Assembly: GCA_963666475.2 (NCBI GenBank)
Contig: CAXXJM010000001.1
Coordinates: 868,001-932,000, forward strand
Length of the DNA stretch: 64,000 nucleotides
Source of the DNA: JBFHIZ01 sp963666475
Lineage (GTDB): Bacteria > Bacillota > Clostridia > Lachnospirales > Lachnospiraceae
Reading direction: 5' to 3'
The notes under the pieces are model-generated. The model was given only the letters and a program-made list of their open reading frames with translations, was not told the origin of the DNA and searched no databases. Both the position numbers and the translations under genes were made by a program. This document shows, piece by piece, positions 7,989 through 16,861 of this stretch (position 1 is its first letter; each line of letters begins with the position of its first letter).

Positions 7989-8870
7989 TTATTCTTTTTT
8001 TACTTGATTTCGATACTCTCTTGGCGACATATGAAATCGCTCTTTAAACACTCGATTAAACGTTCTCTGACTATCAAATCCTGCATTTAACCACACATCA
8101 GTAATTGACATTTCCAAATCGTACTCCAATTGATTTTCAGCATAATTTAAGCGCAGGTCATTTAGATACTGATTAAAGTTTGTATGAAATACCTGGGAAA
8201 AAACTTTTGATATGGTATAAGGGCTATACCCAAGACTTTTTGCCAGGCTCGTTAATGAACAATGCTCCATAAAATGTTTTGCAAGATATGCAACAACTAA
8301 ATAGACCAAATCACCATTCTCATATATTTTCTTATCTGTAAATTGATATTTTGAAAATGCCCTTCCTAATATGACCTGCAAATAACCATAGGATATGATG
8401 GACAATATATCCAGGCGACTGTTCTGTCCCAAGGTATTCTTTTCGAGCGGATCCGATTTCTTATGTTTTTCTTGCATTTCAGAAGCCACACTGGCCTTTA
8501 AATCAAAACTCAACTGCTGCAACGCATAAGGAATGTCAGGTGAAACCATTTCTCTTGGAATTACAGGATTCAACGGACACATATTTTGGACTGTCTGCAT
8601 AAATTTTCCCCAAAAGGACTGAGGCACATATAAAAAGATTGCTTCTGCACCTAGTGGATCAAAGATCTGATAGTGATGAATAATTTCTGGAAATACGATT
8701 GCGAAACTTCCCGTCTCCATATGAAAGAAATCTTGTCCAATCCCAAGTTCTACGGATCCTTTTTGAATATATATCAATTCTAATACTTCATGTATGTGAG
8801 GTGCCTTATGAATCACTTTTTGTTCTACAAACTCTAATTTGTCTTGTCTTTCACTAAAAAACGTACGCAT
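7989..8870 (-). CDS. AraC-family transcriptional regulator
   Basis: 293 residues. The N-terminal part looks like a cupin effector domain (HKAPHIHEVLELIYI, then PEIIHHYQIF). The C-terminal ~100 residues form the double helix-turn-helix of the AraC family (SLTSLAKSLGYSPYTISKVF and WLNAGFDSQRTFNRVFK, ending HMSPREYRNQ). The ATG at 8870 is chosen because GGAG lies six bases upstream; an in-frame TTG four codons earlier is rejected. It is transcribed divergently from the 29-codon ORF at 8976, whose promoter has a good -10 but weak -35, as expected for an activator-dependent promoter. The effector is unknown. It may also act on the neighbouring ABC operon, but nothing in the sequence proves this. 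Confidence 0.9.
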   Translation of the reverse strand: MRTFFSERQDKLEFVEQKVIHKAPHIHEVLELIYIQKGSVELGIGQDFFHMETGSFAIVFPEIIHHYQIFDPLGAEAIFLYVPQSFWGKFMQTVQNMCPLNPVIPREMVSPDIPYALQQLSFDLKASVASEMQEKHKKSDPLEKNTLGQNSRLDILSIISYGYLQVILGRAFSKYQFTDKKIYENGDLVYLVVAYLAKHFMEHCSLTSLAKSLGYSPYTISKVFSQVFHTNFNQYLNDLRLNYAENQLEYDLEMSITDVWLNAGFDSQRTFNRVFKERFHMSPREYRNQVKKE

Positions 8871-8910
8871 ATTAATCTCCAATACAATATTTGGCTACTT
8901 TTTGATGTTA

Positions 8911-8944
8911 TTTGTCATGTAATGATTCTATTATAATGTATAAT
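8911..8944 (+). promoter_or_regulatory. Candidate promoter of the 29-codon ORF
   Basis: Two overlapping TATAAT hexamers (8932-8937 and 8939-8944) lie upstream of the small ORF. TTGTCA (8912-8917) is 14 or 21 bases away, poor spacing for either. A strong -10 with a bad -35 next to a divergent AraC gene suggests activation by that regulator. Confidence 0.45.
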
Positions 8945-8975
8945 AAAGATAAATAAAAGAAAGGAGATAAACAAT

Positions 8976-9065
8976 ATGAAAAAACTAATTAATTTTGTTA
9001 AAAATGCTTACAAGGATTACGAAAAATTCTATGCAGATTGCTACTACTCATTAATAGCAAAATAG
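8976..9065 (+). CDS. 29-residue small ORF of unknown function
   Basis: ATG at 8976 is preceded by AAGGAGAT and opens 29 codons to TAG at 9065. The peptide begins MKKLINFVKNAYKDY and ends SLIAK; it is Lys/Tyr-rich and could form an amphipathic helix (four Tyr close together in the second half, one Cys). It has its own likely promoter and, after a GTAGC/GCTAC hairpin (about 9092-9110), a U-rich terminator. It resembles the leader-ORF/terminator unit at 4127, but no plus-strand gene follows. It may be a free small protein or toxin-like peptide, or a leader whose downstream gene was lost. I do not recognise it. Confidence 0.55.
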   Translation: MKKLINFVKNAYKDYEKFYADCYYSLIAK

Positions 9066-9123
9066 TCATACCCCAAAATATGATGATAACAGTAGCCAGA
9101 TAAGCTACCAATGAAATTTTCGT

Positions 9124-9160
9124 AAAGACTGAAGTTCAAAATAGCTAAAGTCTTTTTTTT
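9124..9160 (+). terminator. Intrinsic terminator after the 29-codon ORF
   Basis: AAAGACT (9124-9130) pairs with AGTCTTT (9149-9155), with an inner AGTT/AGCT stem, followed by T to 9160. Confidence 0.75.
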
Positions 9161-9188
9161 ATAGATTGATAAATACGTATATACAATT

Positions 9189-9230
9189 AAAAATAGGCTT
9201 TCGGAACGAAGTTCCGAAAACCTATTTTTC
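9189..9230. terminator. Bidirectional terminator downstream of tpiA
   Basis: A long stem: AAAATAGG and TTTCGGAAC (9190-9207) pair with GTTCCGAAA and CCTATTTT (9211-9228) around a GAA loop. T-runs follow on both strands. It ends the gap-pgk-tpiA transcript on the minus strand. Confidence 0.93.
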
Positions 9231-9296
9231 TTTTATAAGACTACATGCTATGGTTCTTAAGCACGAGCATTTGTTATCATACTATTTAATATGAAA

Positions 9297-10049
9297 TTAT
9301 TTGTTGTAGTTCACAATTTTTCCAAAGTCTGGAGTAAGTGCTGCTCCACCAACTAATCCGCCATCAATATCTGCCATTGCAAATAACTCAGGAGCACTAG
9401 ATCCTTTTACAGATCCGCCATACTGAATACGGATTGCTGCTGCAGTAGCTTCATCATAAACTTCACCAATACAAACACGGATTGCTGCACATACTTCTTG
9501 CGCCTGTTCAGAAGTTGCAACTTTACCTGTTCCGATTGCCCAGATTGGTTCGTAAGCAATTACGATTGATTTTGCCTGATCTGCAGTTACATTCTGTAAA
9601 GCAATTTTAATCTGTGTACGGATGAAATCGATTGTAACACCTTGTTCTCTCTGTTCAAGAGATTCTCCACAGCAAAGTATTGGTGTAATACCATGCTCAA
9701 GTGCTTTTAATACTTTTTTGTTGATGATTACATCTGTTTCACCGAAATATTCTCTTCTTTCTGAATGTCCGATGATTACATATTTCACACCAACATCAGT
9801 AAGCATACTAGGAGCGATTTCTCCTGTGTATGCGCCACTTTCTTCATAGTACATGTTTTCCGCACCAATTTCGATGTTTGAACCTTTTGCAGCTTCTAAA
9901 GCTGGAATAATGCTGATTGCTGGAACACAGAATACAACATCTACGTCTTCATTTGCCACCAACGGTTTTAATTCATTGATTAAAGTCACTGTCTCACTTG
10001 GAGTTTTATTCATTTTCCAGTTTCCAGCGATGATTTTTTTTCTTGCCAT
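9297..10049 (-). CDS. tpiA: Triosephosphate isomerase
   Basis: Interconverts dihydroxyacetone phosphate and glyceraldehyde 3-phosphate. 250 residues, the family length. Hallmarks: NWKMNKT with the substrate Lys near 12, the GHSERR catalytic His near 95, [12 protein letters not shown] with the catalytic Glu near 167 and loop 6, and IQYGGSV near the end. An AGGA site precedes the ATG. It follows pgk by about 50 bases and is last in a gap-pgk-tpiA operon. In many relatives gpmI would come next; here a plus-strand block intervenes. Confidence 0.98.
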   Translation of the reverse strand: MARKKIIAGNWKMNKTPSETVTLINELKPLVANEDVDVVFCVPAISIIPALEAAKGSNIEIGAENMYYEESGAYTGEIAPSMLTDVGVKYVIIGHSERREYFGETDVIINKKVLKALEHGITPILCCGESLEQREQGVTIDFIRTQIKIALQNVTADQAKSIVIAYEPIWAIGTGKVATSEQAQEVCAAIRVCIGEVYDEATAAAIRIQYGGSVKGSSAPELFAMADIDGGLVGGAALTPDFGKIVNYNK

Positions 10050-10101
10050 GATTTATTTCCTACTTTCTATTTGTTATTGTACATAATGAATTGTACAATG
10101 A

Positions 10102-11295
10102 TTATTTGTTGTTTGCTGCTACTACACCTGGAAGTTCTTTTCCTTCTAAGTACTCAAGAGAAGCTCCACCACCTGTAGAAATATGAGTCATTTTATCAGC
10201 AAATCCCAATTGATTAGCTGCAGCTGCTGAATCTCCACCACCAATTACAGTAGTTCCATCGATTTCAGCCATAGCTTTTGCTACTGCAATTGTTCCTGAT
10301 GCAAAGTTTGGCATTTCGAAAGCACCCATAGGTCCGTTCCAAACAACAGTTTTTGCATCTTTAATAACGCTTGCAAACAATTCTTCTGATTTTGGTCCAA
10401 TATCAAGTCCTAAATAATCAGCAGGGATTGCCTGGTCAGCATCTAAGATCATTGTGTTTGCATCGTTGCTGAACGCATCTGCAGCAACTGTATCAACAGG
10501 AAGTAATAATTTATCTCCTGCTTTATCAATCATTTTCTTTGCATATTCAACATAATCATCTTCTAATAATGACTTTCCTACTTCATAACCTAAAGCTTTG
10601 AAGAAAGTAAATGTCATTCCTCCACCAATGATCAATTTATCTACTTTATCTAATAAGTTTTCGATAACTGAAATTTTTGAGGAAACTTTTGCTCCACCAA
10701 GAATTGCTACAAATGGTCTTTCTGGATCTTCAACTGCATTTCCAAGGAATGCAATTTCTTTTTCCATTAAGTATCCAACCACTGAAGTATCAAGATATTC
10801 TGTAACTCCAACGTTTGAGCAATGTGCTCTATGAGCAGTACCAAAAGCATCGTTAACAAATACTTCTGCAAGAGAAGCTAATTCTTTGCTGAATGCTTCA
10901 CCATTTTTGGTTTCTTCAGCACGATAACGTGTGTTTTCAAGTAATACAACATCTCCGTCTTTCATTGCTTCAACAGCTGCTTTTGCATTTACTCCAACAA
11001 CTACAGCATCTGCTGCGAATTTTACTTCTTGTCCTAATAACTCTGCAAGTTTTACTGCTACTGGTGCAAGTGATAATTCTGGTTTTGCTTCTCCTTTTGG
11101 TTTTCCTAAATGAGAGCAAAGAATTACTTTTCCGCCATCAGCAATCAATTTTTTAATAGTAGGAAGTGCAGCTACTACACGTGTATCATCTGTAATGTTT
11201 AATTCTTTGTCTAGTGGTACGTTGAAGTCACATCTTACAAGAACTTTTTTTCCACTTACGTTGATATCATCAACTGTTTTTTTATTTAATGCCAT
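10102..11295 (-). CDS. pgk: Phosphoglycerate kinase
   Basis: Transfers phosphate from 1,3-bisphosphoglycerate to ADP. 397 residues. Motifs: [10 protein letters not shown] substrate-binding Arg/Asp, SHLGKPKG, the hinge region, and nucleotide-domain [18 protein letters not shown] and GGGDSAAAA. The start is 11295, with GGAGG eight bases upstream and product [10 protein letters not shown]; an eight-codon longer reading is rejected. It lies after gap with a terminator-like hairpin between them, so its expression may be lower than that of gap. Confidence 0.98.
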   Translation of the reverse strand: MALNKKTVDDINVSGKKVLVRCDFNVPLDKELNITDDTRVVAALPTIKKLIADGGKVILCSHLGKPKGEAKPELSLAPVAVKLAELLGQEVKFAADAVVVGVNAKAAVEAMKDGDVVLLENTRYRAEETKNGEAFSKELASLAEVFVNDAFGTAHRAHCSNVGVTEYLDTSVVGYLMEKEIAFLGNAVEDPERPFVAILGGAKVSSKISVIENLLDKVDKLIIGGGMTFTFFKALGYEVGKSLLEDDYVEYAKKMIDKAGDKLLLPVDTVAADAFSNDANTMILDADQAIPADYLGLDIGPKSEELFASVIKDAKTVVWNGPMGAFEMPNFASGTIAVAKAMAEIDGTTVIGGGDSAAAANQLGFADKMTHISTGGGASLEYLEGKELPGVVAANNK

Positions 11296-11329
11296 GAATA
11301 TTTCCTCCGTAATTTTCACATAAAATGAT

Positions 11330-11357
11330 AAAAAGGTCCGGTCCTAAGACCGGACCT
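11330..11357 (-). terminator. Intercistronic terminator-like hairpin between gap and pgk
   Basis: A perfect 10-bp GC-rich stem, AGGTCCGGTC (11334-11343) with GACCGGACCT (11348-11357), four-base loop. On the minus strand it is followed by a TTTT run, so it can partially terminate gap transcripts or protect their 3' ends. Confidence 0.88.
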
Positions 11358-11390
11358 ATAAGGTCTAACTATATATTCGTATTTAAAATA

Positions 11391-12407
11391 CTATGCTAAT
11401 TCGCTGAAGTATTTGATTGTACGAACCATCTGGCTTGTGTATGAGTTTTCATTGTCATACCATGAAACAGTCTGAACCTGGAAAAGACCTTCGCCAATTT
11501 TTTGAACCATAGTCTGTGTTGCATCAAATAATGAACCATATGTGATACCAACGATATCTGAAGAAACGATTTCATCTGTTGTGTATCCGAAAGATTCATT
11601 TGAAGCAGCTTTCATTGCTGCATTAACATCATCTGCAGTAAGTTCATCAGCTTTAACAACTGAAATAAGGATTGTTGTTGATCCTGTAGGAGTTGGAATA
11701 CGCTGAGCAGCTCCGATTAATTTTCCATTTAATTCTGGAATAACTAAACCGATTGCTTTCGCAGCTCCTGTTGAGTTAGGAACGATATTTACTGCTGCTG
11801 CACGAGATCTTCTTAAGTCACCTTTTCTTTGAGGTCCGTCAAGAGTCATCTGATCTCCTGTGTAAGCATGAATTGTAGTCATGATACCAGACTGAATAGG
11901 AGCTAATTTGTTAAGAGCATCAGCCATAGGTGCTAAACAGTTTGTTGTACAAGAAGCAGCTGAAATGATGGTGTCCTCTGCTTTTAAGATTTCGTGGTTT
12001 GTATTGAATACTACAGTTGGAAGGTCATTTCCAGCTGGAGCTGAGATAACTACTTTACGAGCACCTGCATCGATGTGAGCCTGTGATTTTGCTTTTGACA
12101 CATAGAATCCAGTACATTCTAATACTACGTCTACTTTTAATTCTCCCCATGGAAGTTTGCTAGCATCTGCTTCAGCGTAGATTGTGATTTTCTTTCCATC
12201 AACCATGATGAAATCTTCACCAGCTTCAACAGTATCTCCTTTTGCATATCTTCCCTGTGATGAATCATATTTAAGAAGGTGTGCAAGCATTTTTGGGCTT
12301 GTTAAGTCATTGATTGCTACTACTTCATATCCTTCTGCTCCAAACATCTGTCTGAATGCAAGACGTCCAATACGTCCAAATCCGTTAATTGCTACTTTAA
12401 CTGCCAT
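11391..12407 (-). CDS. gap: Glyceraldehyde-3-phosphate dehydrogenase
   Basis: Oxidises glyceraldehyde 3-phosphate with NAD and phosphate. 338 residues. The N-terminal Rossmann motif is GFGRIGR, the catalytic Cys is in [13 protein letters not shown] (about residue 153), and the phosphate-site Arg/Thr segments and [12 protein letters not shown] are present. Start at 12407 with an AGGAGGAA ribosome site. First gene of gap-pgk-tpiA, with its own promoter 95-125 bases upstream and a hairpin just after its stop. Confidence 0.98.
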   Translation of the reverse strand: MAVKVAINGFGRIGRLAFRQMFGAEGYEVVAINDLTSPKMLAHLLKYDSSQGRYAKGDTVEAGEDFIMVDGKKITIYAEADASKLPWGELKVDVVLECTGFYVSKAKSQAHIDAGARKVVISAPAGNDLPTVVFNTNHEILKAEDTIISAASCTTNCLAPMADALNKLAPIQSGIMTTIHAYTGDQMTLDGPQRKGDLRRSRAAAVNIVPNSTGAAKAIGLVIPELNGKLIGAAQRIPTPTGSTTILISVVKADELTADDVNAAMKAASNESFGYTTDEIVSSDIVGITYGSLFDATQTMVQKIGEGLFQVQTVSWYDNENSYTSQMVRTIKYFSELA

Positions 12408-12501
12408 TTTTATTCCTCCTGAATTTTAAAAAAATATTTTTGAGAATTCGATTGGTGCGATTTTCACACATCGAATGCTTGTCAAAACTTTGTCAGTAAC
12501 T

Positions 12502-12530
12502 ATGATACATAATTATTCATGATATTTCAA
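12502..12530 (-). promoter_or_regulatory. Promoter of gap-pgk-tpiA
   Basis: -35 TTGAAA (12530-12525) and -10 TATCAT (12507-12502) on the minus strand, spacer 17. A roughly 85-base leader would follow. Confidence 0.65.
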
Positions 12531-12650
12531 GTGATTTTACTTACTTTTCATAAAAAACTATATTTTCATCATATTAGTTAAAAAATATTTGTTTTGATTT
12601 TTTCTATTATTTATTCTATACTATAAACAAAAAAAGTGAAAGGTAAAAAT

Positions 12651-13469
12651 ATGCCAATTTTAACAGATTTTCATCTCCATTCTTCACATTCTGGCGATTC
12701 TCATACCGAAATGGGAGAAATGATACAAACTGCCATCGACAAGAATCTTTCCTCTATTTGTTTTACAGAACATATGGATATGGATTTTCCGGTAAATAGT
12801 GATACACCTGCAGGCATGTTCGTATTAAATACCGATGCTTATTTATTTGACATTCTAAAATATCGAGAAAAATACAAAGGAAAAATCGAGCTTTTATTTG
12901 GTGTTGAGCTCGGTCTGCAACCTCATTTGACAGATGAGATTGAAACATACGCTTCTGCCTACGACTTTGACTTTATCATAGGTTCCTCACATTTATGCCA
13001 CGGAATCGACCCTTACTATCCTGCATTTTTTGAAGGAAGACCTCAATCGGTTGCATATCGTGAGTACTTTGATTCCATCCTAGAAAATATTGAAGTTCAT
13101 GATGACTTTGATGTATATGGTCATCTTGACTATGTCGTACGCTACGGGCCAGCTAGAAATGCAAACTATACATACCATGAATATCAGGATATCTTTGACC
13201 AAATACTAAAAGCCTTGATTCATTCTGGAAAAGGCATCGAACTCAATACTTCAGGTTACAAATACGGATTACATGCTCCTCACCCGATGCTCGAGATCAT
13301 TCATCGCTATTATGAATTAGGTGGTCGAATCCTGACCGTCGGATCGGATGGGCATAACACTTTACATATTGCTGACGCTTTTGATCAGGCTGCAAAAGAC
13401 TTAAAAGCCTGTGGTTTTAGCGAATATACCATATTTAAAAAGAGAATTCCTACGTTTGTAAAACTATAA
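12651..13469 (+). CDS. PHP-family phosphatase, histidinol-phosphatase (HisJ/HisK) type
   Basis: 272 residues of the PHP metal-dependent phosphoesterase family; histidinol-phosphate phosphatase is the usual assignment. Metal-ligand motifs are in order: DFHLHSSHSGDS near the N-terminus, FTEHMD, FGVELGLQP, GSSHL, YGHLDYVVRYG, and C-terminal VGSDGHN. ATG at 12651 is chosen over a GTG five codons earlier because GAAAGG then has correct spacing. It converges on mnmA with only seven bases between stops. No other his genes are nearby, so the substrate is inferred from family alone. Confidence 0.82.
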   Translation: MPILTDFHLHSSHSGDSHTEMGEMIQTAIDKNLSSICFTEHMDMDFPVNSDTPAGMFVLNTDAYLFDILKYREKYKGKIELLFGVELGLQPHLTDEIETYASAYDFDFIIGSSHLCHGIDPYYPAFFEGRPQSVAYREYFDSILENIEVHDDFDVYGHLDYVVRYGPARNANYTYHEYQDIFDQILKALIHSGKGIELNTSGYKYGLHAPHPMLEIIHRYYELGGRILTVGSDGHNTLHIADAFDQAAKDLKACGFSEYTIFKKRIPTFVKL

Positions 13470-13476
13470 TGCAGAA

Positions 13477-14538
13477 TCATTTGCCTGATATGATCGTACC
13501 ACCACCCAAAACATAATCATTTTCGTAAAACACAACTGCCTGTCCCGGTGTAACTGCTCGGACAGGCTTTTCAAATGTACACTTGATCTGATCTTCCCCG
13601 ACCATTTCTATGAGACACTTTGTTCCCTTATCCGCATAGCGAATCTTTGCCATTACTTCTCTTGGTGTTGGGAGTTCTTCCATTCCCATAAAATTAATCT
13701 CATTACAAAAAAGCATGTCTGAAAAAACATCACCAGTATCCGATATAACTACTTCATTGGTCTCTTTTCGAATCTCTGAAACAAAGACTGGATGCCCCAA
13801 TGCAAGGTTTAGCTTCTTACGTTGCCCTATTGTATAATGCGTGATCCCTTTGTGTCTTCCTAAAATTTTTCCTTCTCCATTTACAAAATTACCGGGAGGT
13901 GGAATCTCCAAATTCATCTGACTTTCAATAAATTTTGCATAGTCATGGTCCGGTATAAAACAAATTTCCTGACTATCTTTTTTTTCTGCTACTTTCAGAC
14001 CTATTTTCTTAGCAATTTCACGAATTTCGTCTTTTGTATAATCACCATCTGGCATGAGTGTTCTTGACAATTGTTCCTGAGATAATCCATACAATGCATA
14101 GGACTGATCTTTTCCACCAATGGATGCTGCTTGTATTGTATATCTCCCATTTGGCAATTTCAATATATGCGCATAGTGCCCGGTAGCTACATACTTTGCC
14201 CCCTGTTCCTCTGCCCATAATAACAATGCTTCCCATTTCACAAATCGATTACAGCGAACACATGGATTTGGTGTCCTTGCATTGCAATATTCAGAAGCAA
14301 AATTTACCATCACCTTTTGATAAAACACATCACTAAAATCAATGGTCTGAAAATCAATGGCAAGGTTTTGTGCAACCCTTCTAGCATCTTCTACTTCTTT
14401 TTCCATTTTTGTCGGATCATCTAGTTGAAAGAACTGCATACGCACTCCAATTACCTCATATCCCAGTTCTTTTAATAAATAAGCTGCCACACTTGAATCT
14501 ACACCGCCTGACATTCCAACTACAACCTTTTCTTTCAT
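13477..14538 (-). CDS. mnmA: tRNA-specific 2-thiouridylase MnmA
   Basis: Adds sulfur to U34 of tRNA Lys, Glu and Gln. 353 residues: PP-loop GMSGGVDSS (8-16), nucleophile Cys93 in NPCVRCN, second catalytic Cys193 in DSQEICFIPD, TGHYAH near 120, then the beta-barrel C-terminal domain (GQRKKLNLALGHP, VTPGQAVVFY). GGAG precedes the ATG. A tRNA-Glu gene is in the same window but has a CTC anticodon. It appears monocistronic or paired with an upstream promoter; I see no clear terminator. Confidence 0.96.
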   Translation of the reverse strand: MKEKVVVGMSGGVDSSVAAYLLKELGYEVIGVRMQFFQLDDPTKMEKEVEDARRVAQNLAIDFQTIDFSDVFYQKVMVNFASEYCNARTPNPCVRCNRFVKWEALLLWAEEQGAKYVATGHYAHILKLPNGRYTIQAASIGGKDQSYALYGLSQEQLSRTLMPDGDYTKDEIREIAKKIGLKVAEKKDSQEICFIPDHDYAKFIESQMNLEIPPPGNFVNGEGKILGRHKGITHYTIGQRKKLNLALGHPVFVSEIRKETNEVVISDTGDVFSDMLFCNEINFMGMEELPTPREVMAKIRYADKGTKCLIEMVGEDQIKCTFEKPVRAVTPGQAVVFYENDYVLGGGTIISGK

Positions 14539-14640
14539 ATCTATTGGCTCCTATTAACTGTTTTTTTCATCATAACAAGGAAATATTCGCGTGGCAACTT
14601 ATTTTACTGAAATGAGGCGATATTTAAAAATGATTCTATT

Positions 14641-16701
14641 TTACACGGTGTCTTCATACTCGAATTGTTCTATTGCATCCTGGAGTTCTACCGCCAAAGC
14701 ATTCAAAGACTCAATTTCCTTTACAACCAGTACAATGGACTCAATTTGTTCCTCTGTTGCTGCAGTCACTTCCTCCGTACTCGCCGCTGACTCTTCTGAA
14801 ACTGCCGATACATTTTCAATATTCATTGCTACTTTCTCATTTTCAAGTTGTACATTTTCTGTTGCGGTTGTAATTTCTTCCAATTCGTTTGCGATCGTCT
14901 GCACCATACCTTTGATTTCTTCGAAGATAAGAGATGTATTCTTTACAGATTCGTTTTGTTCTACAATCGCTTGTTCGGCTGACCCTGCCCGTTTCGCAGC
15001 CTGGCTTGCAATACTTTGAACACTTTCTATAATGAAACGAATGGTTTCCGTAGACTTCTTGGATTCTTCTGCTAGAGAACGTACTTCTTCTGCAACAACC
15101 GCAAACCCACGTCCCTGATCTCCGGCTCTCGCTGCTTCAATTGCTGCATTTAAAGCAAGAAGGTTTGTTTGTTCTGTCACATTTTCTATTACTGCAATGA
15201 TTTCACCAATCTCCTTTGCCTTAATACTAAGATCAGTGATTGTATCAGTAACCTGTTTCACTGCCTCTGTAGTTTCTGTCATCTTCTGATTTTGTTCTTC
15301 TACCAATACAGAACCTTCGGAAACTAATGTTTTTGCTTTCGCTGAAGACTGATAAGATACCTGAGAGTTTTGAACGATGCAATCCATTGCCGACGCAATT
15401 GCTCCCATGGATTCTGACGTCATTTGCATGTTTTTCGCTTGGTCATCTGCTCCTTGTGCCAGCTCATGTGTGGCCTCTGCAATTTGCTCCGATACATCTC
15501 TAACTTTAACCGAGTATTCGTTCACGTTTATCGCACCATCATGTACTGACTTCGCCGACGTGGCTATTTGCAACACTAAGTTTTGAATGTTCTTTCTCAT
15601 TTTTTCAAACATATCCGCAAGTTCACCAATTTCATCCTTTGAATGTATATGAATTTCTCGATTCAACTTTCCATTAGATAATTCTTCTGCACTAATTTTT
15701 AATTTTTTTAGTGGACCGATTATCAGTTTTGAAAACAGAATTGTTACAAGTATTGATATCAGCAGCAACCCAACCCCAAAAACGATCGTTTTTAAAATCG
15801 CATGATACATTTCCTGAAAAGCTTCATCATAAGCTTGCCTTGTGACAACTGCCCATCCTGTGCGTTCCACATAAGTATAACTTCCATATATCTTTTCTCC
15901 ATTGTATGTATAATTATCTGCACCACTCTCTTTCGAAAGTGCTGCCGCAACAATTGATACATCGGATAAATTTGTCTGTTCTTCAACCATCGTCTCATAA
16001 TCATGTGCGATTACGGTTCCTGTGGAGTCTGTAATAAATGCGTATCCAGTATCACCTAGAGCAATTTCCGAGCGAACCTCTTCTAAATAAGTTAAATCCA
16101 AAATCGCACTTAACACACCAATGATTTCACCATTCTCGCTTTTCACAGGTACTGCGATAACAACCGATGGTTCGCTGGTATCCATAGATATCATAATGTC
16201 ACTGATTACTGGTTCGCCTGTCTCCATAACATTTATAAAATAGCTTTGTTCGGATTCATCTCGATATTCTGGTGCCTCACCCTGTTCTGCGTTTTCAGGA
16301 ACGCCTTCCATTTCTGCACCTTCTGGGATAGCTTCCATATCTCCCTGCATTACGATGTCTGTTTTTGCAATCTGAGTTCCATCCACATTAGATAGAAATA
16401 ACATTACAAAATCCGAGTAATTATCGTTCAAAGTATTCAACATACTTTCAGCTTCTGTGCCAGACATACTTTGTATTGCTTCAAATTCTGCACATGCTTC
16501 TAGGATGGTAATCTTTGAATCCAGAAAATACGAAATTTGATCCGCTAAAGTTTCTGTCATATTTTCTGTTGAATACTCCAATTGGCTTTGAATTCTTTCC
16601 GTTTCAGAAAAAACAAAAATTCCTCCTAAAACCAAAACTACAATTAATTCCATCGTTGTAAATAAAATAGTAAGTTTCATTCCTAATTTGCTATTCTTCA
16701 T
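14641..16701 (-). CDS. Methyl-accepting chemotaxis protein (dCache-type sensor)
   Basis: A 686-residue transmembrane chemoreceptor. An N-terminal helix (about 9-30) is followed by an extracellular sensor of about 260 residues with Cache features ([37 protein letters not shown]). A second helix (about 300-325), a HAMP segment ([21 protein letters not shown]), and a cytoplasmic signalling coiled coil follow, with hairpin tip [18 protein letters not shown] and [16 protein letters not shown]. An acidic Glu/Pro/Gly-rich stretch (about residues 118-148) interrupts the sensor, which is unusual. ATG at 16701 has GGAGAG upstream; a GTG two codons earlier is rejected. The ligand is unknown and no other chemotaxis genes are nearby. 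Confidence 0.95.
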   Translation of the reverse strand: MKNSKLGMKLTILFTTMELIVVLVLGGIFVFSETERIQSQLEYSTENMTETLADQISYFLDSKITILEACAEFEAIQSMSGTEAESMLNTLNDNYSDFVMLFLSNVDGTQIAKTDIVMQGDMEAIPEGAEMEGVPENAEQGEAPEYRDESEQSYFINVMETGEPVISDIMISMDTSEPSVVIAVPVKSENGEIIGVLSAILDLTYLEEVRSEIALGDTGYAFITDSTGTVIAHDYETMVEEQTNLSDVSIVAAALSKESGADNYTYNGEKIYGSYTYVERTGWAVVTRQAYDEAFQEMYHAILKTIVFGVGLLLISILVTILFSKLIIGPLKKLKISAEELSNGKLNREIHIHSKDEIGELADMFEKMRKNIQNLVLQIATSAKSVHDGAINVNEYSVKVRDVSEQIAEATHELAQGADDQAKNMQMTSESMGAIASAMDCIVQNSQVSYQSSAKAKTLVSEGSVLVEEQNQKMTETTEAVKQVTDTITDLSIKAKEIGEIIAVIENVTEQTNLLALNAAIEAARAGDQGRGFAVVAEEVRSLAEESKKSTETIRFIIESVQSIASQAAKRAGSAEQAIVEQNESVKNTSLIFEEIKGMVQTIANELEEITTATENVQLENEKVAMNIENVSAVSEESAASTEEVTAATEEQIESIVLVVKEIESLNALAVELQDAIEQFEYEDTV

Positions 16702-16792
16702 CTTCACTCTCCAAATTCTTTGTTTTGTGCTACTCCCTGTTCCCTATTTTTTCATAACGACCTAAAATGAACTTTAAAAAAATTTCATACAT

Positions 16793-16830
16793 AAAAAAAA
16801 CACAATCATACAATATTGTACGCTGTGTTT
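16793..16830 (-). terminator. Terminator of the murL-murD unit
   Basis: AAACACA (16830-16824 on minus) pairs with TGTGTTT, with an inner GTACA/TGTAT stem, followed by eight T. It lies 30 bases after the murD-like stop. Confidence 0.85.
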
Positions 16831-16861
16831 CTTCTATAATATTATAATTGCGACTCAAATT

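Noticed and set aside
10893..11156. Leu/Gln-rich plus-strand frame opposite pgk
   Set aside because: Antisense shadow of pgk with no ribosome site and extreme composition.
16702..16792. Sigma-28-type (flagellar) promoter before the chemoreceptor
   Set aside because: TAAA and a GTCGTTAT word are present but the spacer is only 11 bases, too short for the usual ~15.
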